A DNA stretch of 64,000 nt from Geodermatophilus sabuli (GTDB lineage Bacteria; Actinomycetota; Actinomycetes; Mycobacteriales; Geodermatophilaceae), in contig NZ_OBDO01000012.1 of assembly GCF_900215145.1 (NCBI RefSeq), forward strand, positions 1 to 64,000, written 5' to 3'. The notes below the pieces were generated by a model. It searched no databases. It worked only from the letters and a program-made list of their open reading frames with translations, and had not been told where the DNA came from. A program made the translations under genes and the position numbers. Shown here one piece after another: positions 43,751 to 52,788 of this stretch (positions are counted from its first letter, which is position 1; each line of letters starts with the position of its first letter).

Positions 43751-45052
43751 TCAACGATGCTCACCCACGGCGGCATCGCTGTCGACGAGCTGCTCGGTCT
43801 CCCAGCCCAGCTGTGGCCGTACCGTTCCCTCCCACGCCCCGAACCAGCCGTCACGACTACGCGGGTCGTCCCTCACCTCGAAGACGAGCACCTCGTCCTG
43901 CTTGTAGATCGTTCGTGAATCAGAGATGACGAGGAGTTCGACTCGGTACGTGCCGTCGTTGAGCAGATCTCCAGGGATGTGACAGGTGTCACGGTACAGA
44001 CCTCGGGGAAAGGGCCGCCCCTGCCACTCCTTCTCGAGGTAGGGCAGGGCATTGAAGACCATGACCCCCTGCGCGTTGTAGACGTGCAGGCTCAGGTTGA
44101 GCAGCGCCCCCGGTCGGAGGTTCCAGTACTCGAACTCCATGGCCACCGGCGTGCGCACGTCGATGGGGTCGGACGGGTCGCCGAACTCGGGCCGGACGGC
44201 CGCCCGGCGGATCCGGACAGCGTCGGTGCCGGGAGCTGACTCGAGGTCCGGCCACGTGCGCTCGCTGAGCGCTGAGAAGGATGTCGACAGGTACCGGCCG
44301 ACGACGTCGGGCGTCGGCCCGTCAGCGACCACGCGCCCTCCGTCGAGCCACACCGCCCGTCGGCAGAGGGACTCCACAGCGGTCATGTTGTGGCTGACGA
44401 AGAGCACGGTGCGTCCCCCGTGGGCCGCATCACCCATCTTGCCCATGCACTTCTTCTGGAACTCGGCGTCACCGACCGCGAGGACCTCGTCGACGACGAG
44501 GATGTCCGTCTCGAGGAAGGCTGCGACCGCGAAGGCCAGTCGCGCTCGCATGCCGCTGGAGTAGCGCTTGACCGGAGTGTCCACGAATCGCTCGACGCCG
44601 GCGAAGTCGACGATCTCGTCGAACTTGGACTGTATCTCCCGCCGTCGCATGCCGAGGATCGCGCCGTTGAGCGCCACGTTCTCCCGTCCTGTCAGTTCAG
44701 GGTGGAACCCCGTCCCCACTTCGAGGAGCGCGCCCACGCGGCCTGCGACGACGGCCTGCCCCTCCGTCGGCTCCGTGATCCGGCTGAGGATCTTCAGCAA
44801 GGTGCTCTTGCCGGCACCGTTGCGACCGACGATCGCGATGGCCTCCCCCGAAGGGACCTCGAAGCTGACGTCACGCAGCGCCCAGAAGCTCGAGTCCGCA
44901 GCGCGGTCACGGCGACGAGACCTGCGAAGTGATGCAGACACCCCCCGGGAGAGGACGTCGCGCAGGGCGAGGTACGACTCACGCTCCCCCAACTGGTACC
45001 GCTTCCCCAGGCCGTCCACCCGCAGTGCGACGTTGCTGACCTCAGACGGCAT
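43751..45052 (-). CDS. ABC exporter ATP-binding subunit with C-terminal glycan-binding domain (Wzt type)
   Basis: Powers export of a completed lipid-linked polysaccharide. 433 residues from ATG 45052, overlapping the permease gene by 11 bases. Walker A GRNGAGKST (76-84), signature KRYSSGMRARLAFAVA, Walker B ILVVDEVLAVGD and the switch His in VLFVSHNMTAVE are intact. Residues from about 270 to the end form an extra beta-sandwich like the Wzt C-terminal domain (MEFEYWNLRPGALLNLSLHV, then GTYRVELLVISDSRTIY), which in known systems recognises the modified chain end. The internal basic RRSRRRDR linker after the first strand is typical of polysaccharide exporters. Confidence 0.92.
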   Translation of the reverse strand: MPSEVSNVALRVDGLGKRYQLGERESYLALRDVLSRGVSASLRRSRRRDRAADSSFWALRDVSFEVPSGEAIAIVGRNGAGKSTLLKILSRITEPTEGQAVVAGRVGALLEVGTGFHPELTGRENVALNGAILGMRRREIQSKFDEIVDFAGVERFVDTPVKRYSSGMRARLAFAVAAFLETDILVVDEVLAVGDAEFQKKCMGKMGDAAHGGRTVLFVSHNMTAVESLCRRAVWLDGGRVVADGPTPDVVGRYLSTSFSALSERTWPDLESAPGTDAVRIRRAAVRPEFGDPSDPIDVRTPVAMEFEYWNLRPGALLNLSLHVYNAQGVMVFNALPYLEKEWQGRPFPRGLYRDTCHIPGDLLNDGTYRVELLVISDSRTIYKQDEVLVFEVRDDPRSRDGWFGAWEGTVRPQLGWETEQLVDSDAAVGEHR

Positions 45053-45878
45053 CCGCGAACGACCTCTCCATACGGCGGAAATAGGCGAGTCCCCCAACGA
45101 GGAGCGCGATGACGACGCCAACAGACACGAGGAAACTCCATCCCGGCGCCTCCACGTCTCCGAGCAGCGCCCAGCGGAAACCGTCGATGACACCGACCAT
45201 CGGGTTGATCCCGTAAAGAGGTCGTAGTGCCTCCGGCACGAGGGACGAGGGATAGGCCACCGGGGAGGCGAAGAGCCACACCTGGACGATGAAGGGAAGT
45301 GTGTACCGGACGTCGCGGTAACGGACGTTCAGGGCAGAGAGCCAGAGGCCCACCGCAAATGCGGTCATGGCGGCGAAGGCCACGAGCAGCGGCAAGGTCA
45401 TGACGGCTACCGTCGGTACGATCCCGAACGCGAGCATCATGGCCACCAGCACCGAGAAGGCGACGGTGATGTCAACCAGGCCAGCGAGGACCGCCGCGGA
45501 AGGCACGATGACGCGTGGGAAGTAGACCTTTGTGAGGATCGACTCCTGCTGGACCAGGCTATTGCTGGCCTGCGTCACCGCGTTCGCGAAGAACGTCCAG
45601 GGGACCAACGCCGTGTAGGCGAAGACCGGGTAGGGCACATTCCCCGAATCGATCCCCGCAAGCCTCCCGAAGAAGATGCTGAAGACCACCATGGTGAGAA
45701 AGGGCTGCAGCACTGCCCACGCGGCCCCCAGCGCTGTCTGCTTGTACCGAACCTTGATGTCACGCCAGGTCAAGAAGTAGACGAGGTCGCGGTAGGCCCA
45801 CAGTTCCGACCAGTCCACCAGGCCCTTGGTCCGCCGGGCGCGGATCACCGTGACCGGCAGAGCCGGGGACGTCGTCAT
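45042..45878 (-). CDS. ABC exporter permease (Wzm type)
   Basis: Membrane subunit of the polysaccharide exporter. 278 residues with six hydrophobic segments, for example FLTMVVFSIFFGRLAGI and VDITVAFSVLVAMMLAFGIV. RDIKVRYKQTALGAAWAVLQ is the ABC-2 coupling helix typical of Wzm/TagG. YRDVRYTLPFIVQVWLFASP and INPMVGVIDGFRWALLG are also family landmarks. The ATPase gene starts inside its 3' end. The 617-base upstream gap probably holds the promoter of the leftward operon 45878-40617. Confidence 0.93.
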   Translation of the reverse strand: MTTSPALPVTVIRARRTKGLVDWSELWAYRDLVYFLTWRDIKVRYKQTALGAAWAVLQPFLTMVVFSIFFGRLAGIDSGNVPYPVFAYTALVPWTFFANAVTQASNSLVQQESILTKVYFPRVIVPSAAVLAGLVDITVAFSVLVAMMLAFGIVPTVAVMTLPLLVAFAAMTAFAVGLWLSALNVRYRDVRYTLPFIVQVWLFASPVAYPSSLVPEALRPLYGINPMVGVIDGFRWALLGDVEAPGWSFLVSVGVVIALLVGGLAYFRRMERSFADAV

Positions 45879-46495
45879 GCGCGAGTCACGTCAGGGACAC
45901 CGCACCGGCAGTGCGGGGTCTTGCGACGGTGGTTGAAGGGCACGAGCCACGTCTCCTCACGAGGTCCCACCGCACCGATGGAGGCCCGATTGTGCAACAC
46001 GCGACGCCACCTGCACCGACTTTCGCTCCAGTGGGTGCGCTATCGGCAAGAGCTCCGTACGCGGTGACCGGAGTCCTGCGAGGCGTGCGGAGATCCTCTT
46101 GCAACCGTTCCACAGCCGCCGGGAACGGCCCAGTGGTGGGCGAGCCCGCGGGCTCGACGAGAGGCCGACTGCGACGACGACCGCGCAGATCCGTTGTGCG
46201 CGCCCGCTGCACCGACGACTGCAGCCCGGGATGCACCGCCTGTGCCCGCCCGCCTACGACAGGACTTCGGGCTCGCGCGTCCAGGCGCGCGTGAAAGCGC
46301 ACAGCCGATACGGAACGTCGTAGTCCATTCACGACAGGCTAGTTCACTCTGGGTGATCACTCACCGGGACATCAACTTGTGAGCGGTGTGTAACTGCAGG
46401 TCATGAGCACGGTCGTCCCTTCCGTTCGACTTTGGGGAATGTCCGACATCACGTATCGTCACGACGCTGCGGATCCCTGAGTAGGAGGGGCACCG
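45879..46495. other. Divergent intergenic region between ABC exporter and initiating transferase genes
   Basis: 617 bases with no supported gene. The first 440 bases are G/C-rich with uncharacteristic open frames. The last 170 bases (from about 46325) are much richer in A/T and end in a strong ribosome binding site (AGGAGG at 46483-46488), so the main promoter of the sugar transferase is likely there. Confidence 0.4.
46439..46449 (+). promoter_or_regulatory. Short palindrome in the promoter region of the sugar transferase
   Basis: ATGTC-C-GACAT is a perfect inverted repeat with 5-bp arms, 46 bases before the ATG at 46496 and within the A/T-rich part of the gap. It may be an operator; there is no direct evidence for a regulator. 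Confidence 0.2.
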
Positions 46496-48001
46496 ATGTC
46501 GGTGGTGCGGTTGCAGGGTGCTTCACCACCGCGGCATGCCCGTAATGGCTGGTCCAACTTCGCCGCCGATCTCCGCGGAGAAGGCACCGAGGCTCGCCGA
46601 GCCTGGCAAGCCAGCTACGTCCGACGAGCTGTGGTGCTGGACGCCCTGTGTGCAGCGGTCGCTGCCGTGGCGGGTCACCTGCTCTGGTTCGACCTCATCG
46701 CCCCCGGAGACCCCCGGCCTCCCTGGTGGAGCCTGGGGTCGCTGCCGGCGTTGTGGCTACCGACGATGCTCATCGCACGCACCTACGAGGCGCGCTTCCT
46801 GTGGGTCGGAGTAGAGGAGTACCGCCGGGTCTTCGCCGCAGCCGTGGGTCTGCTCGCCGCAGTGGCGACCCTGTCCTTCACGCTCTATCTGGACATCGCA
46901 CGCGGCTTCGTGGTCTTCGCGCTGCCGCTGTCCACGGTGCTGACGCTCGGACAGCGCTTCGGGCATCGCCACTGGATCTACCGGCAGCGCTGTCGCGGCA
47001 GGCTGCAGCAGACGACGCTCCTGGTCGGTCACCGCCTGGCCGTTGCGAACCTCGATGAGGAGTTGCAACGGAACAAGCACCAGGGGTACCGGGTCATCGG
47101 CTGCTGCCTCCCCTCCAATGAACAGGCAGCGCACGCAGACGCGTTCAACGGCCTCCCGGTTCTCGGCGGGGTCGACGAGGTCGCTGACGTGGTCTCCCGC
47201 TTCGAGGTCGACACCGTGGCCGTCCTTCCCAGCCAGGAACTGGACGGTCCCACCCTCCGACGCCTGGGCTGGCAGCTCGAGAACACCGAAGCAGAACTGC
47301 TGGTGGCGCCTGCCATCACAGACGTGGTGGGCCCTCGTGTGCACATCCGCCCCGTCGCGGGCCTCCCCTTGCTGCACATGGAGCGCCCTGAGCTCACAGG
47401 GGTCCGCCGGTTCACCAAGGAACTCTTCGACCGGACCGCAGCCGGCCTTGCGTTGTTGCTCCTATCCCCGGCCCTCCTGGGCATCGCTGTGGCCATTCGC
47501 TTCACCAGTCCCGGCCCGGTGTTCTTCCGTCAGGAACGGATCGGCCTGTCCGGGGAACCCTTCATCATGTTGAAGTTCCGCAGCATGGTCCCGGGGGCCC
47601 ATCGGATGGTGGCGGGCCTCGCCGACCGAAACGAGGGGAACGGCGTCCTCTTCAAGATGAAGGGAGACCCCAGGGTCACCCGGGTGGGCAGGATTCTTCG
47701 CCGTTACTCCCTCGACGAACTGCCACAGCTCCTCAACGTGGTGTGGGGAGACATGTCCCTCGTGGGTCCACGCCCGCCGCTGGCCTCCGAGGTGAAGCGT
47801 TACGGCGAGGCCATGCGTCGCCGCTTCCTGGTCAAGCCGGGCCTCACCGGTCTGTGGCAGGTGAGCGGCCGGTCAGATCTCTCCTGGGACGACTCGGTGC
47901 GGCTCGACGTCCGCTATGTCGAGAACTGGTCGTTGGCTCTCGACATCATGATCCTCGCTAAGACGGTTCGGGCGATCCTGCGGGGTTCCGGGGCGTACTG
48001 A
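46496..48001 (+). CDS. Exopolysaccharide polyprenyl-phosphate sugar-1-phosphate transferase (WbaP/CpsE type)
   Basis: Starts repeat-unit assembly by moving a sugar-1-phosphate from a nucleotide sugar to undecaprenyl phosphate. 501 residues with AGGAGG seven bases before ATG 46496. The N-terminal half has four membrane helices and a soluble CoA-binding-like domain (TTLLVGHRLAVANLDEEL). From about residue 303 comes the bacterial sugar transferase domain: FTKELFDRTAAGLALLLLSP, FFRQERIGLSGEPFIMLKFR, SLDELPQLLNVVWGDMSLVG, then PRPPLASEVKRY and KPGLTGLWQVSGRSDLSWDD. All catalytic motifs (DE, PRP) are present. It is the last intact polysaccharide gene of the locus. Confidence 0.95.
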   Translation: MSVVRLQGASPPRHARNGWSNFAADLRGEGTEARRAWQASYVRRAVVLDALCAAVAAVAGHLLWFDLIAPGDPRPPWWSLGSLPALWLPTMLIARTYEARFLWVGVEEYRRVFAAAVGLLAAVATLSFTLYLDIARGFVVFALPLSTVLTLGQRFGHRHWIYRQRCRGRLQQTTLLVGHRLAVANLDEELQRNKHQGYRVIGCCLPSNEQAAHADAFNGLPVLGGVDEVADVVSRFEVDTVAVLPSQELDGPTLRRLGWQLENTEAELLVAPAITDVVGPRVHIRPVAGLPLLHMERPELTGVRRFTKELFDRTAAGLALLLLSPALLGIAVAIRFTSPGPVFFRQERIGLSGEPFIMLKFRSMVPGAHRMVAGLADRNEGNGVLFKMKGDPRVTRVGRILRRYSLDELPQLLNVVWGDMSLVGPRPPLASEVKRYGEAMRRRFLVKPGLTGLWQVSGRSDLSWDDSVRLDVRYVENWSLALDIMILAKTVRAILRGSGAY

Positions 48002-48078
48002 CGACCAGCAGCGGGGCAGGGCGACGACGAGGACGGAACACACGCGACCTTCGCTGTCCCACCTCGTGGGCGTGTCGT

Positions 48079-48131
48079 GAGCGGACGATCGAGCCGGCGT
48101 ACTCCCGAGCCTTGATCCGCTCCCCGCTGAA
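48079..48131 (-). repeat. Degenerate copy of the nrfD 3' end
   Basis: About 53 bases here match the 3' end of the NrfD-like gene at 51637-51689 with roughly six differences and one inserted C. Both copies read on the minus strand: ERIKAREYAGSIVR here and ERIKAREDAGSITR in the intact gene. No other part of nrfD is present. It lies between the sugar transferase and the frameshifted GT2, at the point where gene content changes, so it probably marks a recombination or insertion joint. Confidence 0.75.
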
Positions 48132-48188
48132 GTCCCCCGACGGGTAGCCTAGGACGCCGTTCGCTCCACCGCCACCGGCCGGACGCCG

Positions 48189-50025
48189 ATGCGCCCCCTC
48201 ATGCAGACGTCCAGCGTGCGCCGAGGGCGTCATCGTTCGCCGCGGGCGCTCGCGGGCGGTCCGCGGGCCGTACCGCCCGCCGAGCCGGTCCGGAGGCGCC
48301 CCCGGCCGCGGGGCGAGCTCCCTGAGCCCGAGAGCCCCGCCCGCCGCGCGCTCCTGCACGCGGTCGCCGTCGGCGCCGTGGTCTGCACGCTGGTCTACCT
48401 GGTCTGGCGGATCGGCTGGACCATGCCCGACGGCGCCGCCCGCTGGCTGGGCGTCCCGTTCCTCGTCCTGGAACTGCACGGCTTCCTCGCCCTCGTGCTC
48501 TTCGTGATCACGACCTGGGACGTGGAACCCACCCGCGAGCGGCTGCGCACCGCACCGATCACGGGCCCGCAGCCCCGCGTCACCGTGCTCGTCGCGACCT
48601 ACGACGAGCGCCTCGAGAGGCTGCTGCCGACCGTCGCCGCGGTCCTGGCCATGCACGGCGACCACGAGACCTGGATCCTCGACGACGGCGACCGCCCCGA
48701 GGTGGCCGAGATGGCCGCCGCGCTCGGCGCCCGCTACGTCACCCGTCCGGTGCACGACCACGCCAAGGCCGGCGACCTGAACTCCGCGCTGCGCCTGGTG
48801 ACCACCGAGCTGATCGCGGTCTTCGACGCCGACCACGTGCCCGAGCCCGACTTCCTCACCCGCACCGTCCCCTACTTCGCCGACGAGCGGCTGGCACTGG
48901 TCCAGACCCCACAGGACTTCTACAACACCGCCTCCTTCGAGCACCACCACCCGGGCTCGTCGCTGCACGAGGAGTCGCTGTTCTACCGGGTGATCCAGGC
49001 CGGCAAGCACACCGCCGGCGCCGCCTTCTGGTGCGGCACCAACGCCGTGCTGCGGGTCTCGGCGCTGCGCGAGGTCGGTGGCGTGGCCACCGAGACACTC
49101 ACCGAGGACTTCCACACCACGATGCGCCTGCACCGTGCCGGCTGGCGGACGGCGTACCACAACGAGGTGCTGGCCAGCGGCCTGGCCGCGGGCACCCCCG
49201 CAGCGTTCTACGCCCAGCGCCGCCGCTGGGGGCCGGTGCCATGCAGGTGCTGCGCACCGACAACCCCCTGACCACCCGGGGCCTGACACTCGGCCAGCGG
49301 CTGGGCTACGCCTACTCCCTGTCGGCCTGGTTCGACTCGTGGCGCACCCTCGGGCTGGCGCTGGTGCCCGTCGCCGTCCTCGCCACCGGACTGTTCCCCG
49401 TCGCCGCCGACCCGTGGCAGTTCGCGCTCTTCGCCGGTTCGGCGTTCGTGCTGCAGCAGACGGCCATCACGCTGCTCGGGCGTGGCTTCCCCCGCGCCGC
49501 CTTCTCGCTGCTGTTCGACATGGTGCGGTTGCCGTCCAACCTCTCGGCGACCTTCTCCCTGCTGCGGCGTGACAGCGGCACCTTCGCCGTCACGGCCAAG
49601 GGCCGCACCGGCGACGAGCGGGCCCGCGCGCGCGTGCCGTGGGTGCTCACCGCCCTCGGCCTCCTGCTCCTCGCCGCCGTCGTCTACGCCGGGCTCTCCC
49701 TCGGCGGCCTCACCGCGACCGAGTACCCGGCCAGCGGCACCGCCATGGTCCCGCTGATGTGGCTGCTGGTCACCGCGGGGTTCGTCGGCCCCGCGCTCGC
49801 CGTGAAGCAGGCCTGGTGGCAGCAGGTCCACGACCGGCACTGGGCGGGCGACTGCCCGACTGGCGATGGTCAACTGGTTCGAGTGGGCCAAGGACGAGCC
49901 CGAGGTCCACGGCCGGGTCGACTGGCGGGGCCACCGCCTCACCCGCGATCCGCGCCGCCTACCGGTCCGACCTGCCGGGGTGGGCGCTGTGGGCCGACGC
50001 CGTGCCCACGTGCGGCGAGGGCTGA
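48189..50025 (+). pseudogene. Cellulose-synthase-like GT2 membrane glycosyltransferase, frameshifted
   Basis: The first frame (48189-49271) has two membrane helices (about residues 53-72 and 85-107), RVTVLVATYDERLERLLPTV, WILDDGDRPE, IAVFDADHVPEPDFL (DxD), FWCGTNAVLRVSALREVGG, TLTEDFHTT (TED) and AAFYAQRRRWG (QxxRW). Directly after QRRRW the frame is lost; one extra G in the run of G near 49230 would restore it. The second frame continues with GAMQVLRTDNPLTTRG and several membrane helices (for example LTALGLLLLAAVVYAGLSLG). Another shift near 49860 leads to MVNWFEWAKDEPEVHGRVDW and a third to SDLPGWALWADAV. A biological frameshift or sequencing error in homopolymers could explain each. The reconstructed protein would be a processive beta-glycan synthase-like enzyme. 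Confidence 0.75.
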
Positions 50026-50169
50026 GCACCACACCGTCACGATCGGACCGCGGCCTCCGCCCCACGGCGCCGCTGCCGGCGTCGGCCGCCCGGGACACCG
50101 TCCCGCCGAGACCCCGGCGGTCGGGCCAGCGCCCGGGTGCCCTCACCCACCGCGCGCGGAACGAGCTCG

Positions 50170-50688
50170 TCAGGTCCACGTCGAGGTCTGCCGCACCGGC
50201 ACCCCGTGCCGCGGCGGCCCGTCGAGGACCATGCTGCGCAGCTCGCGCGCCGGCGGCCCGGGGTCCGGCAGAGACGCCGCGGGCTCCTCCCGCGCCCCGG
50301 CCGGCCGCACCCGCCCGGTCAGCTCGGCCCGCAGCGCGGCGGCGAACCGGCGGGCCGACGCCAGCGCCGGCACCGTCCCCCGCCCCACCGGGATGCCCAG
50401 CACGCGGGGGCGCTCGACCAGGTAGTCCCCGACCGTCAGGCGCACCCGACGCCGCCCCCCGCCGATCTCCTCCCACGCCACCTGCAGCGCCATCTGCCGC
50501 TCGAACCCGCCCGGCCCCTGCGCCAGGTAGCGGAGCCCGGCCGCGCTCGCCCGCGTCTCGCTGATCGTCGTCTGCAGGTAGCGGCGGGCGGCCTCGGCGG
50601 CCCGCCGTCCGGCCGCGCGGATCGCCGTCGGTCCCAGCTCCGTCTCCGCGGTGAACGCCAACGCCGCGACGTCGTCCTCGACTGCCAT
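50170..50688 (-). CDS. Hypothetical protein
   Basis: 172 residues from ATG 50688. The first 60 residues predict amphipathic helices (AIRAAGRRAAEAARRYLQTT), followed by beta-like stretches (MALQVAWEEIGGGRRRVRLT, DYLVERPRVLGIPVG) and a Pro-rich tail. No membrane segment or known motif. G/C-rich third positions support coding. Unrecognised; nothing in its neighbours points to a role. Confidence 0.5.
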   Translation of the reverse strand: MAVEDDVAALAFTAETELGPTAIRAAGRRAAEAARRYLQTTISETRASAAGLRYLAQGPGGFERQMALQVAWEEIGGGRRRVRLTVGDYLVERPRVLGIPVGRGTVPALASARRFAAALRAELTGRVRPAGAREEPAASLPDPGPPARELRSMVLDGPPRHGVPVRQTSTWT

Positions 50689-50870
50689 CCGAGCCCCCGT
50701 CGCCCCCGTGCCGGCGTCGCAGCCGCCGCCCTCCGCGGGAGAGCGTAGGTGCTGCCGCCACGGAACCACGGCGTTCCGTTCCGGAGTGCTACCGAGTCGT
50801 GACCTGTCGCTCTCATCCCCGAGGGTGGGGCGGTCGGGTGGAGCCCTGTCCCGGGACGGCCGCGGCGCCG

Positions 50871-51377
50871 ATGTCCCGTCCCATGACCATCGCGCACAAC
50901 CCCCTGGGCGTCTCGCTGCCCGTCTCCGACCTCCTGCCGCCCGAGGAGGACGTGACGAGCCTGCTGCCGGGGCCCATCTCCCTGCACACCCAGCTCACCG
51001 AGCGCCTGGCCGCGGACACCCCGGGCGCCCTGCTCGTGATCGGCCTGCTGCACGGCGACGGGGCCGAGACCACCACGGCCGGCAACCGGGCCGTCGTCAC
51101 CACGATCGTCGCCCGCTCGGTGCGCGGTGACGACTGGCTCGGCCGGTCCGGTCCCGACCAGCTCGCCCTGGTGCTCGGTGGGGGCATCTCCGGCGCCGTG
51201 ACCGCCGCGGCCCGTGTCATCGGGGAGATCAGCGCCCTGGGGCGTCCCGGTCTCGGCGTGTGTGCCGGGGTCTCCCTGCTGGAGGCCGGCGTCCCTGCCC
51301 GGGAGGTGCTGCGTCGCGCCCGGACCGCCCTCGAGGCCGCCTGTGCCGCCGGATCCGGAGCGGTCTCCGTCCGCTGA
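50871..51377 (+). CDS. Degenerate GGDEF-like domain protein
   Basis: 168 residues from ATG 50871 (ATG 50883 is possible). After a Pro-rich start the sequence has the layout of a GGDEF domain: HTQLTERLAADTPGALLVIG, then VTTIVARSVRGDDWLGRSGP followed by DQLALVLGGG, where RSGPDQLALVL takes the place of RxGGDEFxxLL, and a late LGVCAGVSLLEAGVPAREVL matching the conserved SxGxA and ALY region. The GGDEF signature is replaced by SGPDQL, so diguanylate cyclase activity is unlikely; a regulatory or binding role is possible. A PAS-GGDEF-EAL protein lies 6 kb away. Confidence 0.6.
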   Translation: MSRPMTIAHNPLGVSLPVSDLLPPEEDVTSLLPGPISLHTQLTERLAADTPGALLVIGLLHGDGAETTTAGNRAVVTTIVARSVRGDDWLGRSGPDQLALVLGGGISGAVTAAARVIGEISALGRPGLGVCAGVSLLEAGVPAREVLRRARTALEAACAAGSGAVSVR

Positions 51378-51413
51378 CCCGGCGGGCGGCCGCAACGGCG
51401 CGGACCGCCCCCG

Positions 51414-51599
51414 TCAGCCTCGACTCCTCCGCAGCCACCGCCACGCGAGAGCGGTGACGACGCCGAGCAGCACCAGCCCGGTGACCCAGCCGACGACCTC
51501 GGGCGCCGGACCACCCACCGCTGTCCACACCGCGTGGCCGACGACGTAGCCGAGAACCACGACCAGCAGCGCCGGCACCGCCAGGACGAGGACGAACAC
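51414..51599 (-). CDS. Small two-helix membrane protein downstream of nrfD
   Basis: 61 residues from GTG 51599 with GAAGGGCGG upstream. Residues 1-26 (starting VFVLVLAVPALLVVVLGYVV) and 36-53 (VGWVTGLVLLGVVTALAW) are membrane helices; the end is basic (RWLRRSRG). It begins 37 bases after the nrfD stop on the same strand, so it may be the last gene of the formate dehydrogenase operon. Family unknown; a small accessory of the membrane complex is conceivable. Confidence 0.6.
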   Translation of the reverse strand: MFVLVLAVPALLVVVLGYVVGHAVWTAVGGPAPEVVGWVTGLVLLGVVTALAWRWLRRSRG

Positions 51600-51636
51600 A
51601 TCCGCCCTTCGCCCCGGACACCCCGCCCGGACGCGC

Positions 51637-52668
51637 TCAGCGGGTGATCGAGCCGGCGTCCTCCCGGGCCTTGATCCGCTCCCGCTGCGGGATGACGGTG
51701 TACTTCGGGTCCCGGGCGCTGGCCATGCCGGCGTCGAAGACCCCGAAGCGGGTCAGCAGCGACCCGGCCGCCAGCAGCGCCCCGGAGACCGTCGCCCCGA
51801 CCCGGGTGCGCCCGCCGAGGACGGCCAGCCCGAGCCCGGCCGCGCTGCAGGCCTTCGCCGCCCGCATGAACCTCCCGGCCCGGCCCACGTGGTACGGCTC
51901 GGAGACGACGCTCTCGTCGTTCTCCACGCCGTGGACGGCGACCAGTTCGATGCCCGCGCCGATGATCGCCATCTTCCGGGCCGGCGCGGACTCCGACAGC
52001 GGCGTGAGCGCCATGCAGATCCCGCCGCCGGCGGCCATCGCCGAGCCGCCGAACACGAACGGCAGCTTCGTGTGGAACGCGTGCCACGACGGGACGGCAG
52101 TGTTGGCCAGCAGCACCGCGGTGTAGGTCGCCATCGGGCCGCCGAACACCCCCGACACGATCCCACCGAAGCGCTTGAGCCGCGGGAACCAGCCCAGCAG
52201 CTCCACCGCCGCCGTCGCCCCGGCCGCCGCGCTGAACGGCGACAGGATGTAGGTGCCCACTGACAGCGGCGAGGTCGGCTTGATCACCCGCAGCATGTGC
52301 AGGAACCGCTCCGGGCGGCCGAGGTCGTGGATCAGGAAGCCGACCGAGGCGATCGACCCGCCGCCGGCGACCAGCCGCGCCACCCGGGTCAGCTGCGGAC
52401 CGCCGCTGAGGTCCGAGAGCGCACCCAGGATCGCCGAGGATCCGGCCGCCCCGCCGAGGAACAAGTACAGGGGCACGTCCGGCGTCTTCCACACCGGCGG
52501 CTTGATGATCGGCCGGCCGTAGTACGAGGTGAACTCGGCCTCGTCGACCATGGGCACCTCGCCGCCGCGGCGGCCGTTGCCACGGCGCCGGCGCTTCTGG
52601 CGCTGCTGCGCCGGCGGCCCGTCGGCGCGGCGCCAGCCGGCGCCCGGGGTGGTGAGGCCCTCGGTCAC
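51637..52668 (-). CDS. nrfD: NrfD/PsrC-like membrane subunit of the formate dehydrogenase complex
   Basis: Quinone-interacting membrane anchor for Mo-dependent oxidoreductases. GTG 52668 is chosen for its GAGGAGGAG ribosome binding site, giving 343 residues. A basic cytoplasmic start (QKRRRRGNGRR) is followed by TSYYGRPIIKPPVWKTPDVP, then about eight helices including YLFLGGAAGSSAILGAL and GGSIASVGFLIHDLGRPERF. LIHDLGRPERFLHMLRVIKP and SPLSVGTYILSPFSAAAG are the NrfD signatures. It follows the Fe-S subunit gene on the same strand, giving a catalytic, electron-transfer and membrane subunit order. A fragment of its 3' end is duplicated at 48.1 kb. Confidence 0.9.
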   Translation of the reverse strand: MTEGLTTPGAGWRRADGPPAQQRQKRRRRGNGRRGGEVPMVDEAEFTSYYGRPIIKPPVWKTPDVPLYLFLGGAAGSSAILGALSDLSGGPQLTRVARLVAGGGSIASVGFLIHDLGRPERFLHMLRVIKPTSPLSVGTYILSPFSAAAGATAAVELLGWFPRLKRFGGIVSGVFGGPMATYTAVLLANTAVPSWHAFHTKLPFVFGGSAMAAGGGICMALTPLSESAPARKMAIIGAGIELVAVHGVENDESVVSEPYHVGRAGRFMRAAKACSAAGLGLAVLGGRTRVGATVSGALLAAGSLLTRFGVFDAGMASARDPKYTVIPQRERIKAREDAGSITR

Positions 52669-52761
52669 AGCTCCTCCTCGCTGGCGCTCGTCAGAGCTGT
52701 GCCGAGCGGTGCTCTGCCCATGCGTGACCTCGCAAGCTCGGTCACTGGTAGTCCCCCTCCA

Positions 52762-52787
52762 GGGGCGCAAATGGCCATTTCTGCCCC
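52762..52787. repeat. 26-bp near-palindrome after the Fe-S subunit gene
   Basis: GGGGC and GCCCC flank the perfect palindrome AAATGGCCATTT, with one G-T pair and one mismatch in between. It starts one base past the end of the fdh Fe-S subunit coding sequence, inside the operon, so it could be an attenuating or mRNA-stabilising hairpin, or a copy of a dispersed genomic repeat. Confidence 0.55.
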
Positions 52788-52788
52788 G

